Source: Sphaerotilus sp.
GTDB lineage: Bacteria > Pseudomonadota > Gammaproteobacteria > Burkholderiales > Burkholderiaceae_C
DNA: 59,423 nucleotides
Assembly: GCA_013299055.1 (NCBI GenBank)
Contig: JAAFKB010000010.1
Span: 1 to 59,423 of the forward strand
Reading direction: 5' to 3'
The position numbers and the translations under genes are program-made. Shown in pieces: positions 1 through 9,042 of the stretch; position 1 is the stretch's first letter, and each line of letters begins with the position of its first letter. The notes below the pieces were generated by a model, which was not told the DNA's origin, did not search any database, and was given only the letters and a program-made list of their open reading frames with translations.

Positions 1-682
1 CGAACAGCTCGTCGAGCGTGCCGAAGCCGCCGGGGAAGCACACCAGCGCGATGCTGCGCATCAGGAAGTGCATCTTGCGCAGCGCGAAGTAGTGGAACTG
101 GAAGCACAGTTCCGGCGTGATGTAGGGGTTGGGTTCCTGCTCGTGGGGCAGCACGATGTTCAGGCCGATGCTGCGCCCACCGACTTCGTGCGCACCACGG
201 TTGCCAGCCTCCATGATGCCGGGGCCACCACCCGTGACGACGTGGATGGGTATCTCCAGCCGGTCGGATTCGCGGGTGACGATCGAGGCGAAGCGGCGGG
301 CTTGCTCGTAGTAGCCGCTCATCTGCACCTGCATGGTGGCGCGGGCGATGGCGGCAGCGTCGCCACCGGCTTGCGCCTCGGCCAGGCGGGCGGCGGAAAC
401 CTCCAGCGGCAGGATGCGGGCACTGCCGAAGATGACGACCGTGGCCTCGATGCCCTGCTCGCGCTGCACCAGCTCCGGCTTGAGCAGCTCCAGCTGCATG
501 CGCACCGGCCGCAGCTCGTCGCGCAGCAGGAAGTCGTTGTCGGTGAACGCCAGACGGTAGGCGCTCTCTGGCCCGCTGTAGCGCGAGGCGGGCTGCAGCG
601 CCAGCGCCTCTTCCTCCGCGCTGGGGAAGTTGCGGGCTTTCAGGTCAGGATGGGTGGGGGTCGGAGGCAGGGTGTGGTCCAT
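1..682 (-). CDS. LOG-family (TIGR00730-type) nucleotide 5'-monophosphate nucleosidase, 3'-truncated by window edge
   Basis: Translating the minus strand from the ATG at 682 gives about 227 residues that run off the window. The last visible residues carry the PGGFGTLDELF signature of the LOG/lysine-decarboxylase-like Rossmann family, preceded by a VTGGGPGIMEA nucleotide-binding loop. Known members hydrolyse purine or pyrimidine 5'-monophosphates (or cytokinin ribotides) to the free base plus ribose phosphate in the cytoplasm. The N-terminal extension containing FLLRDELRPVRMQLELLKPEL is typical of the long proteobacterial branch. The start overlaps the end of the upstream moeB-like gene by 38 bases, so the two are probably co-transcribed. 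The exact substrate cannot be judged. Confidence 0.85.
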   Translation of the reverse strand, partial: MDHTLPPTPTHPDLKARNFPSAEEEALALQPASRYSGPESAYRLAFTDNDFLLRDELRPVRMQLELLKPELVQREQGIEATVVIFGSARILPLEVSAARLAEAQAGGDAAAIARATMQVQMSGYYEQARRFASIVTRESDRLEIPIHVVTGGGPGIMEAGNRGAHEVGGRSIGLNIVLPHEQEPNPYITPELCFQFHYFALRKMHFLMRSIALVCFPGGFGTLDELF

Positions 683-1442
683 GGTGTGTGTGGTGGCGAC
701 CCGCGCAGACGGGACATGCGGGGTCGCGCCCCATGCGGATCTCGGTCCATTCCATGCGGCGCACGTCGAGCATCTGCAGCCTGCCGGCCAGCGACGTGCC
801 AAATCCGCTCAGGATCTTCAGGGCCTCGGCGGCCTGCATGGTGCCGATGATGCCCACCAGGGGCGCGAACACGCCCATCGTGGCGCAGCGCACCTCGGGC
901 ACTTCGGCCGACGGCGGGAACACGCAGGCATAGCAGGGATCGGTGGCGCCACGGCTGTCCCAGACCGAGATCTGACCGTCCAGCCCGATGGCCGCGCCCG
1001 ACACCAGCGGCTTGCCGTGGCGCACGCAGGCGGCGTTGACGGCGTGGCGGGTGGGGAAGTTGTCGCTGCAGTCGAGCACCACGTCGGCCTCGGCCACCAG
1101 CCGATCGAGCAGGGCAGCGTCCGCACGCTCGGCGATGGTCCGCACGCGCACTTCCGGGTTGATCGCTGCCATCGCCGCCGCCGCCGACGTGACCTTGGGC
1201 TGGCCGACACGCTGCTCGGTGTGGGCAATCTGGCGCTGCAGGTTGGTGCGGTCCACGGTGTCGTGGTCCACCACCGTCACCGTGCCGACGCCGGCACTGG
1301 CCAGGTAGAGCAGCACTGGCGAGCCCAGGCCACCCGCACCGACCACCAGCGCATGGCCGGCGAGCAGGCGCTGCTGACCCTCCACGCCGATCTCGTCGAG
1401 CAGGATGTGGCGGCTGTAGCGCAGCAGCTGGTCGTCTTGCAT
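645..1442 (-). CDS. moeB: MoeB/ThiF-type ubiquitin-like-protein adenylyltransferase
   Basis: A 265-residue E1-like enzyme. It starts MQDDQLLRYSRHILLDEIG as MoeB/ThiF/HesA proteins do, then has the ATP-binding GAGGLGSP loop near residues 36-43. Two zinc CxxC pairs are visible (CYAC and CPVC), and there is a Cys in the ATMGVFAPLVG region. Family role: adenylates the C-terminal glycine of a small sulfur carrier (MoaD in molybdopterin, or ThiS in thiamine synthesis). I favour MoeB but ThiF activity cannot be excluded. The ATG at 1442 is chosen on homology. A GTG at 1469, directly after the stop of the upstream protease gene, is an alternative adding nine residues. An fdhD gene for molybdoenzyme maturation lies elsewhere in the window. 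Confidence 0.88.
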   Translation of the reverse strand: MQDDQLLRYSRHILLDEIGVEGQQRLLAGHALVVGAGGLGSPVLLYLASAGVGTVTVVDHDTVDRTNLQRQIAHTEQRVGQPKVTSAAAAMAAINPEVRVRTIAERADAALLDRLVAEADVVLDCSDNFPTRHAVNAACVRHGKPLVSGAAIGLDGQISVWDSRGATDPCYACVFPPSAEVPEVRCATMGVFAPLVGIIGTMQAAEALKILSGFGTSLAGRLQMLDVRRMEWTEIRMGRDPACPVCAGRHHTHHGPHPASDPHPS

Positions 1443-1469
1443 GTCAGGCAGGTCCACCGACGGGCTCAC

Positions 1470-2927
1470 TTACCTGGCCTTCGGCTCTTCGATCTTGCGC
1501 TCGATCTGCGTCTTCGAGGCCACCACGGGCTTGCCCTTGAGCCGGTTGAGCGCCTGCTGCAGCGGGAAGTCGTCGGCGGCCCCGTACTCGGGCAGGGTGG
1601 GCACCTTGTCCTTGCCTTCCTTGGCCTTCGCTCGGGCTTCTTCGAGCTTCTTGAGCGCCTCCTCACGGGCTTTCTCGCGGGCAGCATCCTTCTTGTCGGC
1701 TTCCGGTCCGTTCACGAGGTGCTTGTCCAGATCGGCCTCGCGCATGCGCAGCGCCGAGTACGGGCTGCCCTCGGCGGTCTCGTCCACGGGAATGTCCGGG
1801 AGGATGCCCTTGGCCTGGATCGACTGGCCAGACGGGGTGTAGTAGCGCGCCGTCGTGATCTTCAGCGAAGTGTTGGGCATCGGCAGCCGCGCCATCTCGC
1901 TCTGCACCGAACCCTTGCCGAAGGTCTGCGAGCCCATGATGACGGCGCGCTTGTGGTCCTTGAGCGCACCGGCCACGATCTCGCTGGCCGAGGCCGACCC
2001 CTCGTTGACCAGCACCACCACCGGCACCGTCTTGATCAGCGCCGGCAGCCCCGCCAGCAGGTCGTTGCCGTCACGCGAGTAGAACATCGGCGAGGCCTTG
2101 AGCACGCTGCGTGCATCGGCGATCTGACCATTGGTGGACACCACCACCGCATCCTTGGGCAGGAAGGCCGCCGAGACGCCGACCGACACGTCGAGCAACC
2201 CGCCCGGATCGTTGCGCAGGTCGAGCACCAGGCCCTTCAGGTTCGGCTCGGCGCGGAAGATCTCCTTGAGCTGCTCCACGAAGTCGCGCAGCGTCGGCTC
2301 CTGGAACTGGTTGATGCGGATCCACGCATAACCCGGCTCCATCACCTTGGAGCGCACGCTCCTGGTCTTGATCTCCTCGCGCACGATCGGCACGGGGAAG
2401 GTGCGGTTCTCGGCCTTGCGGTAGACGGTCAGCAGCACCTTGGAGCCGCTCGGGCCGCGCATGCGCTTGATCGCCTGGTCCATGTTCAGGCCCTTGACGG
2501 CGGTCTCGTCGATGCGGGTGATCAGGTCACCCGTCTGCAGGCCGGCGCGGAAGGCGGGCGAGCCCTCGATCGGCGAGACGACCTTGACGAGGCCCTCTTC
2601 CATCTCGATCTGGATGCCCACGCCCGTGAACTTGCCGCTGATGCCCTCGTGGAATTCCTTGTAGGCCTGGCCCTCGAAATAGGCCGAGTGCGGATCCAGC
2701 CCGGACACCATGCCGCCGATCGCGTCGCGGATCAGCTTCTTCTCGTCCACCGGCTCGACGTAGGACCGCTTGACGAGGTCGAACACGGCGGCCAGCTGCT
2801 GCATGTCCTCCAGCGGCAGCGGCGACAGCGTGCTGCGTGCCGTCGCCTGCAACTGCATCGTGGCCAGCGCACCGGCCACGGCGCCCACCGCCACCCAACC
2901 CGCCACCTTCATCACATTGCTACCCAT
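1470..2927 (-). CDS. ctpA: S41 family carboxyl-terminal processing protease (CtpA-like)
   Basis: 485 residues. The N terminus has a membrane anchor or signal (about residues 6-25), then a PDZ domain (about 98-175, VGIQIEMEEGLVKVVSPIEGSPA). The S41 core follows, with the catalytic serine in GSASASEI (about 313) and lysine in TFGKGSVQ (about 338). The C-terminal tail is Lys/Glu/Ala-rich and probably helical (KEEARKKAR-type). Family members trim periplasmic proteins or peptidoglycan hydrolases from their C termini. The ATG at 2927 is preceded by a GAAGGTG ribosome-binding site. Another in-frame ATG lies at 2912. The stop abuts moeB, suggesting a ctpA-moeB-LOG operon. Confidence 0.93.
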   Translation of the reverse strand: MGSNVMKVAGWVAVGAVAGALATMQLQATARSTLSPLPLEDMQQLAAVFDLVKRSYVEPVDEKKLIRDAIGGMVSGLDPHSAYFEGQAYKEFHEGISGKFTGVGIQIEMEEGLVKVVSPIEGSPAFRAGLQTGDLITRIDETAVKGLNMDQAIKRMRGPSGSKVLLTVYRKAENRTFPVPIVREEIKTRSVRSKVMEPGYAWIRINQFQEPTLRDFVEQLKEIFRAEPNLKGLVLDLRNDPGGLLDVSVGVSAAFLPKDAVVVSTNGQIADARSVLKASPMFYSRDGNDLLAGLPALIKTVPVVVLVNEGSASASEIVAGALKDHKRAVIMGSQTFGKGSVQSEMARLPMPNTSLKITTARYYTPSGQSIQAKGILPDIPVDETAEGSPYSALRMREADLDKHLVNGPEADKKDAAREKAREEALKKLEEARAKAKEGKDKVPTLPEYGAADDFPLQQALNRLKGKPVVASKTQIERKIEEPKAR

Positions 2928-3100
2928 CTCGGACACCTTCGGACATCGCTTGAATCGTCCAGGCAGTATAGGACGGCGCATGTACCGCGCCGCTGAACGC
3001 CCGCCCATGTCCCTCTGGGGGGCCAAGAGAATCGCGCAGAACTCGCTAAACTGCGCGCTCACTGCCTGTCCCGCACCGCCGCCCTCCTGCGATTGTCCCG

Positions 3101-3313
3101 ATGCACACCGCCAGCCTCTCCAGCAAAGGCCAGATCGTCATCCCCAAGGCGCTGCGCAGCGAGCTGAACCTGGCCGCCGGCACCCGCTTCGCGCTGAGCG
3201 TCGAGGCGGGCCGGCTGGTGCTGGAGCCGCTGCGCGAGCCCGAGTTCGACCTGGACGCCATCCACGCCGCCGTCGAAGCCCTCTCAGGCTGCCTCCGCCG
3301 GAAAGCACCATGA
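3101..3313 (+). CDS. AbrB/MazE/SpoVT-type antitoxin (VapB-like)
   Basis: A 70-residue swapped-hairpin AbrB-type DNA-binding protein. The SSKGQIVIPKALRSELNL segment at residues 7-24 is the diagnostic fold, followed by GTRFALSVEAGRLVLEPL. Such proteins neutralise a cognate PIN toxin through the C-terminal tail and repress their own promoter. The stop overlaps the start of the PIN-domain gene by ATGA, so the pair is translationally coupled. It is divergent from ctpA across a 173-base gap that should contain both promoters. Confidence 0.88.
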   Translation: MHTASLSSKGQIVIPKALRSELNLAAGTRFALSVEAGRLVLEPLREPEFDLDAIHAAVEALSGCLRRKAP

Positions 3314-3726
3314 TCTTCCTTGACAGCTCCGTGCTGGCCCGGCTCATCCTGCAAGACGAGCCTGCCGCCCATGCTGCCGCCCGCGATCTGCTGCGCCAGC
3401 CCAGGCGGTTTGGCGTCACCGGCACCGTGCTGCTGGAGCTGGTCTGGCTGCTCCAGGGCAAGGGCATCGGTCCGAGCGACCTCAGCCGCGCACTCGGCGC
3501 CATCCTTGCCCTGCCGAACCTGCACTGCCCGGACATCGAAGCCGTCTGGACCGCCCAGATGGCCCACACCGCCGGCATGGACTTCGCCGATGCGCTGCAC
3601 CTGGCCATCAGCGCCGAGGCGGGTGCCACCGGCTTCGTCACCGCCGACCCGCAGATGGCCCGCCATGCCCAGCGGCTGGGGCTGCAGCCGCCGGTCGTGC
3701 TTCTTGGCTACCATCCAGCGCCATGA
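3310..3726 (+). CDS. PIN-domain ribonuclease toxin (VapC-like)
   Basis: A 138-residue PIN-fold nuclease. The conserved acidic residues are visible: Asp in MIFLDSSVL (residue 5), Glu in LLELVWLL (about 43), Asp in [10 protein letters not shown], and Asp in FVTADPQM near the C terminus. VapC toxins are Mg-dependent RNases that block translation when free of antitoxin. It begins inside the antitoxin stop (ATGA) and its own stop again overlaps the queF start (ATGA). A free toxin would be expected unless the upstream AbrB-like gene acts as partner. Activity is inferred from the family. Confidence 0.9.
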   Translation: MIFLDSSVLARLILQDEPAAHAAARDLLRQPRRFGVTGTVLLELVWLLQGKGIGPSDLSRALGAILALPNLHCPDIEAVWTAQMAHTAGMDFADALHLAISAEAGATGFVTADPQMARHAQRLGLQPPVVLLGYHPAP

Positions 3727-4577
3727 CCGCGCACACCGACCCCTCCGCCTCTCCGCTGGGCAAGACCGTCGCCACCTACTGCGACATCTATGCCCCAGAA
3801 CTGCTCTTCCCGATCGCGCGCGCCCCGAAGCGCGAGGAAATCGGCCTCACCACCGCCAATGCCACCGGCCGCCTGCCCTTCATGGGCGCCGATCTCTGGA
3901 CCGCCTACGAGCTGTCCTGGCTCACGCCGCGCGGCAAACCCGAGGTGGCGCTGGCGACGTTCACCGTGCCCTGCGAGTCGCCGAACATCGTCGAGAGCAA
4001 GTCGCTCAAGCTCTACCTCAACAGCTTCAACATGACCCGCTTCGACTCGGCGGACACCGTGCGCGAGACGCTGGTGCGCGACCTGAGCGCGGCCACCGGC
4101 GTGCGCGTCGGCGTGAAGCTGGTGGCGCCGGACGCCTTCGATGCGCAGCCAATCCACGAACTCTCGGGTCTGTGCCTGGACCGCATGGACATCGACTGCG
4201 ACGTGTACCAGCCCGCACCCGCGCTGCTCACGGCCGCCTTCGACGAGCTGCCCGTCACCGAGACGCTCACCTCGCACCTGCTCAAGAGCAACTGCCTCGT
4301 CACCGGCCAGCCCGACTGGGGCAGCGTGCAGATCACCTACAGCGGTCCGCAGATCGACCAGCCCGGCCTGCTGCGCTACCTGGTGAGCTTCCGCGGCCAC
4401 AACGAGTTCCACGAGCAGTGCGTCGAGCGCCTCTACATGGACATCCTCACCCGCTGCCAGCCACTCAAGCTGCAGGTCTACGCCCGCTACACCCGGCGCG
4501 GTGGCCTGGACATCAACCCCTGGCGCACCAGCCACCCCGCCGCCGCGCCGGCCAACGTCCGCACGGCCCGCCAATGA
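3723..4577 (+). CDS. queF: NADPH-dependent 7-cyano-7-deazaguanine reductase
   Basis: 284 residues, the length of the long, two-domain (YqcD/E. coli-type) QueF. It reduces preQ0 to preQ1 in queuosine tRNA-modification. Visible hallmarks are the [13 protein letters not shown] substrate/NADPH motif, the catalytic Cys in [16 protein letters not shown] that forms the thioimide with the nitrile, and the [12 protein letters not shown] helix with the substrate Glu. The gene starts within the stop of the PIN toxin gene, and its own stop overlaps the start of the next gene by ATGA. It therefore sits in a four-gene coupled unit. Confidence 0.96.
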   Translation: MTAHTDPSASPLGKTVATYCDIYAPELLFPIARAPKREEIGLTTANATGRLPFMGADLWTAYELSWLTPRGKPEVALATFTVPCESPNIVESKSLKLYLNSFNMTRFDSADTVRETLVRDLSAATGVRVGVKLVAPDAFDAQPIHELSGLCLDRMDIDCDVYQPAPALLTAAFDELPVTETLTSHLLKSNCLVTGQPDWGSVQITYSGPQIDQPGLLRYLVSFRGHNEFHEQCVERLYMDILTRCQPLKLQVYARYTRRGGLDINPWRTSHPAAAPANVRTARQ

Positions 4578-4945
4578 ACACCCCTGCGTCCCCAGCCGTG
4601 GTCCTCTACGGCATCCCGAACTGCGACACCGTCAAGAAGGCGCGCGTCTGGCTGGCCGAACGCGGCGTGGCCGTGACCTTCCACGATGTCAAGAAGCAAG
4701 GCGTGCCGGACGATGCCCTGGGCGCCTGGATCGCCGCGCTCGGCTGGGAGGCACTGGTCAACCGCAGCGGCACCACCTGGCGCAAGCTCGACGAGGCCAC
4801 CCGCGCCGCCGTGGTCGACGCCACCAGCGCCCGCACGCTGCTGCAAGGCCAGCCCAGCGCACTCAAGCGGCCGGTCGTGCGGTGGCCGGACGGCGCACTG
4901 ACCGTCGGCTTCAGTCCGGAGCGTTTCCGGCAGGGCCTGGGCTGA
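4574..4945 (+). CDS. ArsC/Spx-like reductase (YffB family)
   Basis: A 123-residue thioredoxin-fold protein with [16 protein letters not shown] at the N terminus. The single Cys near residue 17 is the hallmark of the ArsC-like YffB group, whose physiological substrate is uncertain. C-terminal [16 protein letters not shown] matches the family pattern. It lacks arsenate-operon neighbours, so arsenate reduction should not be assumed. Its last 35 bases overlap the 3' end of the converging alkD-like gene. Confidence 0.88.
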   Translation: MNTPASPAVVLYGIPNCDTVKKARVWLAERGVAVTFHDVKKQGVPDDALGAWIAALGWEALVNRSGTTWRKLDEATRAAVVDATSARTLLQGQPSALKRPVVRWPDGALTVGFSPERFRQGLG

Positions 4946-6080
4946 CCGCACCGCCGCACAGCACAAACCCGTCTTCCGCCACCACCGCCCCGTTGACCTG
5001 CAGCGCGACCCGGTGCGCGCCCGGATGGTAGACGCGGGTGGTGATCGGACGCACGGCGTGGCGCTTGACCAGCGTGCGGACCTCGCCCGGCGCCAGCGTC
5101 AGCGACCAGCCCTTGAAGACCTTGGGCGACGTGCGGCCGTTCGCCTTGACGTGGTGGACCACGTAATCGACCACCAGCGCCTGCGGCTGGCGCGCCAGCG
5201 AGGTCAGCGTGGCCGACAGCGTCACCCCATCGCCCAGCGCAATCGACCCCGGCGCCACGGCCAGCGTGGCCCGACCGTCCAGCGCCGTGCCCTGCCCCCA
5301 GTGCTCCAGCACCGCGGTGTCTCCCGCCTTGATGAGCGAGCGGCTGGCGTGCCGCAGCAGCGCACGCCGCTCGGGCGAAGCGTCGGGCAGGCAGCGCCGC
5401 AACCAGTCGACGACCACGGCAGGGTGGTCCTTGGCGATGTCGTTGAGGTGGTTGGCCACCGAGCGGCGCACATAAGGGCTGGGGTCGTCCTGCAACGCGG
5501 CCAGCAGCGGCAGCGTCGGCGACGGATCGGCGATCAGCGGGCGCAGCTGCATCCCCCACGGCAACCGCGGCCGGCTGCCCTCGCTGACCAGCCGCCGCAC
5601 GTGCGGGCTGGGATCGCTGCACCAGTGCTGCAAGGTCGCCAGGGTCAGCGTGGGGTGGTGCAGCAACAGTGGCCGGATCGCCCATTCGGCGGTGAAACGC
5701 TGCGTCAGGGCGTGCAGCGTCTCCAGGGCGCGGGCCGGTGTGTCCAGTCCGCGCCGCGCCACCCATTCACCCGCCGGCCACAGCGCCCAGCCTGCCAGCC
5801 CCAGCGGCCCGGTCTGCAAGTCGCCCAGCGCATCGCCCGGCAGCACCGGCGCCAGCGCCGCCTCCAGCCACTGCGCCCCCACCTCGAACGGGTCGGGCAG
5901 CGTCGCCTCCAGCGCATCGGCGATGTGCATCGCACGGGCCTTGAGTTCCAGCGCGTCCAGCCCCGCCAGGGCCAGTGCTTCGAAGCGCGGACGGTCGAAC
6001 GGTGGTGCCACCCGCTGCAGGTGGTGGCCCAGCGCATGGACCCGCGTGGCGTTCAGCAACAACTTGAATGGCTCGGTCAT
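4911..6080 (-). CDS. AlkD-like DNA alkylation repair protein (HEAT-like repeats)
   Basis: About 389 residues of helical repeats. The recurring DPSPxVRRLVSEGSRPRLPW / DDPSPYVRRSVANHLNDIAKDHP units are characteristic of the AlkD/AlkC superfamily of glycosylases that remove positively charged alkylated bases without base flipping. The C-terminal third (TLSATLTSLARQPQALVVDYVVHHVKANG) looks like a beta-rich domain found in the longer branch of these proteins. Start: MTEPFK at 6080, with an ATG two codons upstream (6086) equally possible. It ends inside the converging reductase gene. Confidence 0.82.
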   Translation of the reverse strand: MTEPFKLLLNATRVHALGHHLQRVAPPFDRPRFEALALAGLDALELKARAMHIADALEATLPDPFEVGAQWLEAALAPVLPGDALGDLQTGPLGLAGWALWPAGEWVARRGLDTPARALETLHALTQRFTAEWAIRPLLLHHPTLTLATLQHWCSDPSPHVRRLVSEGSRPRLPWGMQLRPLIADPSPTLPLLAALQDDPSPYVRRSVANHLNDIAKDHPAVVVDWLRRCLPDASPERRALLRHASRSLIKAGDTAVLEHWGQGTALDGRATLAVAPGSIALGDGVTLSATLTSLARQPQALVVDYVVHHVKANGRTSPKVFKGWSLTLAPGEVRTLVKRHAVRPITTRVYHPGAHRVALQVNGAVVAEDGFVLCGGAVSPGPAGNAPD

Positions 6081-6225
6081 GGGCATGGCCTGACAATGGT
6101 CGCCCAGTGTGTACTGGAAACCCGACATCCCATGCCTTTGGCGAGGATGCACAACGGACCTTGATCGTTACATTTCAACCACACCGTTCCCACTGCCACA
6201 CCCCTCCAGCCCCTTGCGCCCTGCC

Positions 6226-8556
6226 GTGAAGCCGAACTCTCCCACGTCCCGGCGCCGGTGGCAGGTCGTGTCCACCGCGGGCAAGGCGCTGCTGGGCCTC
6301 ATGCTGGCGGGGGCGCTGGTGGGACTGCTCGTCCTGGGGATGGCCGTGACACGGCTGTGGTCGGATCTGCCCCCACTCGACAAGGTCACGCACTACGCCC
6401 CGCAGCAGCCCCTGATCGTCTACACCGCCGACGGCGTGCCGATCGGGCATTTCGGGGCCGAGCGGCGGCAGTTCGTGCCGATCGGCGAGATCCCGATGCT
6501 GCTGCAGGGTGCCGTGCTGGCCATCGAAGACACCCGCTTCGAGCGGCACCTCGGTGTCGACCCCTTGGGCATCGTGCGGGCACTGCTGGCCAACCTCGGG
6601 GGCGGCATGCGCCAGGGAGCGTCCACCATCACCCAGCAGGTGGCACGCAACTTCTTCCTCTCCTCAAGCCGGACGCTGGAGCGCAAGCTCAAGGAGGCGC
6701 TGCTGGCGCTGCAGATCGAGCAGCAGCTCAGCAAGCCGCAGATCCTGGAGCTGTACATGAACCAGATCTACCTCGGCCAGCGCGCCTACGGGTTCGCGGC
6801 GGCGTCGCAGACCTACTTTGGCAAGCCGATGTCGGCGCTGTCGCTTGCCGAGGCCGCACTGCTGGCCGGGCTGCCGCAGAACCCCAGCTACGCCAACCCC
6901 ATCACCAACCTTGCCCGCGCCCGCGCCCGGCAGGCCCTGGTGCTGGCGCGCATGGAGAAGGTCGGCCTCATCACCTCGGCCGAGCGCGCCGCCGCCGCCG
7001 CCGAGACGCTGGCGATCCGGCTGCCCACCCACACCGAAGTCCATGCCGAGTACCTGGCCGAGATGGCGCGCCAGGCGGTGGTGGCACGCTTCGGCGAGAC
7101 CGCCAACACGCAGGGCTACAAGGTCTACACCAGCGTGCGCGCCGCGGACCAGCAGGCGGCGTATGCCGCCGTGCGGGCCACCGTGCTCGACCACGAGCGC
7201 CGCCAGCCCTGGCGCGGCCCGGAAGCCCGCGAAGCCCTGCCCTTCCTGCGCGACGCGGCCCTGGCGCGTGCGGCCACCCAGGCCCTGCGCGACCACCAGG
7301 ACGACAGCGACCTGCGCCTGGCCATCGTCACCGGCACCAGCGCCCGCAGCGTGTCGGTGCAGCTGGCCACCGGGGAGACGCTGGAGATCACCGCAGCAGG
7401 GTTGGTCCGGGTGCGTGACGCACTGCTGCCGGACGCCCCAGCCGACCTGGCGCTCGGGCGCGGCGCGGTGATCCGGCTGGAGCAGCATGGCGGCGTGTGG
7501 ACCATCGCGCAATGGCCGCAGGTGCAGTCCGCCTTCGTGGCGCTGGAGCCGGGCAGCGGACGGGTGCGGGCGCTGGTGGGCGGGTTCGACTTCACGCGCA
7601 GCCCTTTCAACCGCGCCACCCAGGCATGGCGCCAGGCGGGGTCGAGCATCAAGCCCTTCCTCTACTCGGCGGTGCTGGAGCGGGGCATCATGCCCGACAC
7701 GGTCGTCCACGACGCCCCGCTGTCCACGGCCACCGACTCCGCCATCACCGGCTGGCAGCCACGCAACGCTGACGGCCGCTACGACGGCCCCCTCACGGTG
7801 CGGCAAGGGCTGGTGCGCTCGAAGAACCTGGTGAGTCTGCGCCTGCTGCAGCACATCGGGGTGGACGTGGCACGGGAATGGATGCACCGCTATGGCTTCG
7901 ATGCCGAGCGGCTGCCCGACAACCTGACGCTGGCCCTGGGCTCCGGCACCACCACGCCACTGCAGCTCGCCCGCGCCTACGCGGTGCTGGCCAACACCGG
8001 CCACGAGACCACGCCGTTCTTCATCGAGCGCATCACCGATGCGCAGGGACTGGTCGTGTACCAGCCGCCCCCCCTGCCACCGCCCGACGCCAGCAGCCCC
8101 ACCATCCCGGCGCGCAATGTCTTCGTCGTCAATGCCATGCTCCAGGATGTGACGCGCCACGGGGGCACCGCTGCGCTGGCCCAGCGCGTCCTGCAGCGCA
8201 GCGATCTCTACGGCAAGACTGGCACCACCAACGACGCCGTGGATGCCTGGTTCGCGGGCTTCCAGCCGGGGCTGGTGGCGGTGGCGTGGGTGGGCCACGA
8301 CGCGCCGCGCAGCCTGGGCGAACAAGCCTCCGGCAGCACGCTGGCCCTGCCGATCTGGATCGCGTTCATGGACAAGGCGCTGGCAGGCGTGCCCGAAGCA
8401 CCACCGCCCGCTCCCCCGACGGACGTGGTGCGCTTTGACGGCGAGTGGCGCTACGGCGAATGGGTGCTGGGCGGTGCGGTCGAGCGCATCGGCTTTGACG
8501 AACCCGCACCGGAGCCACCGCCGGATCCAGTCGATCCGCCCGAGTCAGGCGCCTGA
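6226..8556 (+). CDS. mrcA: Penicillin-binding protein 1A (bifunctional peptidoglycan synthase)
   Basis: 776 residues from a GTG start. There is a short basic cytoplasmic tail and one TM helix (about 17-40). The glycosyltransferase domain has EDTRFERHLGVDP and GASTITQQVARNFF. A linker/OB region follows, then the transpeptidase domain with SxxK (SSIKP, about residue 474), SKN (RSKNLVS) and KTGT (about 664). It polymerises and cross-links peptidoglycan in the periplasm. An ATG at 6109 would add 39 residues that do not look conserved, so I prefer 6226. No strong ribosome-binding site decides the start. The final 12 bases overlap the converging ygjP-like gene. Confidence 0.93.
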   Translation: MKPNSPTSRRRWQVVSTAGKALLGLMLAGALVGLLVLGMAVTRLWSDLPPLDKVTHYAPQQPLIVYTADGVPIGHFGAERRQFVPIGEIPMLLQGAVLAIEDTRFERHLGVDPLGIVRALLANLGGGMRQGASTITQQVARNFFLSSSRTLERKLKEALLALQIEQQLSKPQILELYMNQIYLGQRAYGFAAASQTYFGKPMSALSLAEAALLAGLPQNPSYANPITNLARARARQALVLARMEKVGLITSAERAAAAAETLAIRLPTHTEVHAEYLAEMARQAVVARFGETANTQGYKVYTSVRAADQQAAYAAVRATVLDHERRQPWRGPEAREALPFLRDAALARAATQALRDHQDDSDLRLAIVTGTSARSVSVQLATGETLEITAAGLVRVRDALLPDAPADLALGRGAVIRLEQHGGVWTIAQWPQVQSAFVALEPGSGRVRALVGGFDFTRSPFNRATQAWRQAGSSIKPFLYSAVLERGIMPDTVVHDAPLSTATDSAITGWQPRNADGRYDGPLTVRQGLVRSKNLVSLRLLQHIGVDVAREWMHRYGFDAERLPDNLTLALGSGTTTPLQLARAYAVLANTGHETTPFFIERITDAQGLVVYQPPPLPPPDASSPTIPARNVFVVNAMLQDVTRHGGTAALAQRVLQRSDLYGKTGTTNDAVDAWFAGFQPGLVAVAWVGHDAPRSLGEQASGSTLALPIWIAFMDKALAGVPEAPPPAPPTDVVRFDGEWRYGEWVLGGAVERIGFDEPAPEPPPDPVDPPESGA

Positions 8557-9042
8557 GTCCAGGTGCGTCAGGTACAGCCGCAGGTCGAACTCCAGCTGGT
8601 GGTAGTGCGGCTCCATGTGGCAGCACAGCGCGTAGAACGCCTTGTCATGCTCGCGTTCCTTCAGGTGCGCGAGTTCATGCACCACGATCATCTTCAGGAA
8701 CGCGGCCGGCGCGTCGCGGAACAGGCTGGCCACCCGGATCTCGCGCTTGGCCTTGAGCTTGCCGCCCTGTACGCGCGAGATGGTGGTGTGGGTGCCCAGG
8801 GCGTGCTGGATGACCTGGAGCTTGGGGTCGTAGACCACCTTGGCGATCGGCTCGGCGCTGCGCAGGTAGCGACTCTTGAGGGCCTGCGTGTAGTCGTAGA
8901 GCGCGCGGTCGGTGCGGACCTCGTGTGGCTCGGGGTGGCGCTTGGCCAGCAGCGCGCCGAGCTGGTCCTGCGCGACGAGTTCCAGCACCTGCGCCTGCAG
9001 CTCGGCCGGGTAGCCGCGCAGGTACTTCAGGACCAGGTTCAC
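8545..9042 (-). CDS. YgjP/DUF45-type zinc metallopeptidase
   Basis: A 165-residue protein of the YgjP-like (M48/WLM-related) family. The zinc motif HELAHLKEREHDKAFY lies near residues 122-137: two histidines of HExxH plus a downstream His, and the catalytic Glu. Upstream RVQGGKLKAKREIRVASLF matches the family lead-in. The start is GTG at 9042, overlapping the TGA of the lipoprotein gene, so the two are coupled. Function in the cell is not established for this family. Confidence 0.87.
   Translation of the reverse strand: MNLVLKYLRGYPAELQAQVLELVAQDQLGALLAKRHPEPHEVRTDRALYDYTQALKSRYLRSAEPIAKVVYDPKLQVIQHALGTHTTISRVQGGKLKAKREIRVASLFRDAPAAFLKMIVVHELAHLKEREHDKAFYALCCHMEPHYHQLEFDLRLYLTHLDSGA

Noticed and set aside
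630..2996. A 788-codon plus-strand open frame antisense to moeB and ctpA
   Set aside because: Low-complexity His/Arg/Leu-rich translation typical of the antisense of high-GC genes; the minus strand has clear protease and adenylyltransferase motifs.
4574..4945. Arsenate reductase function
   Set aside because: The protein is of the YffB/Spx-like group and no arsR, arsB or other arsenic gene is nearby.
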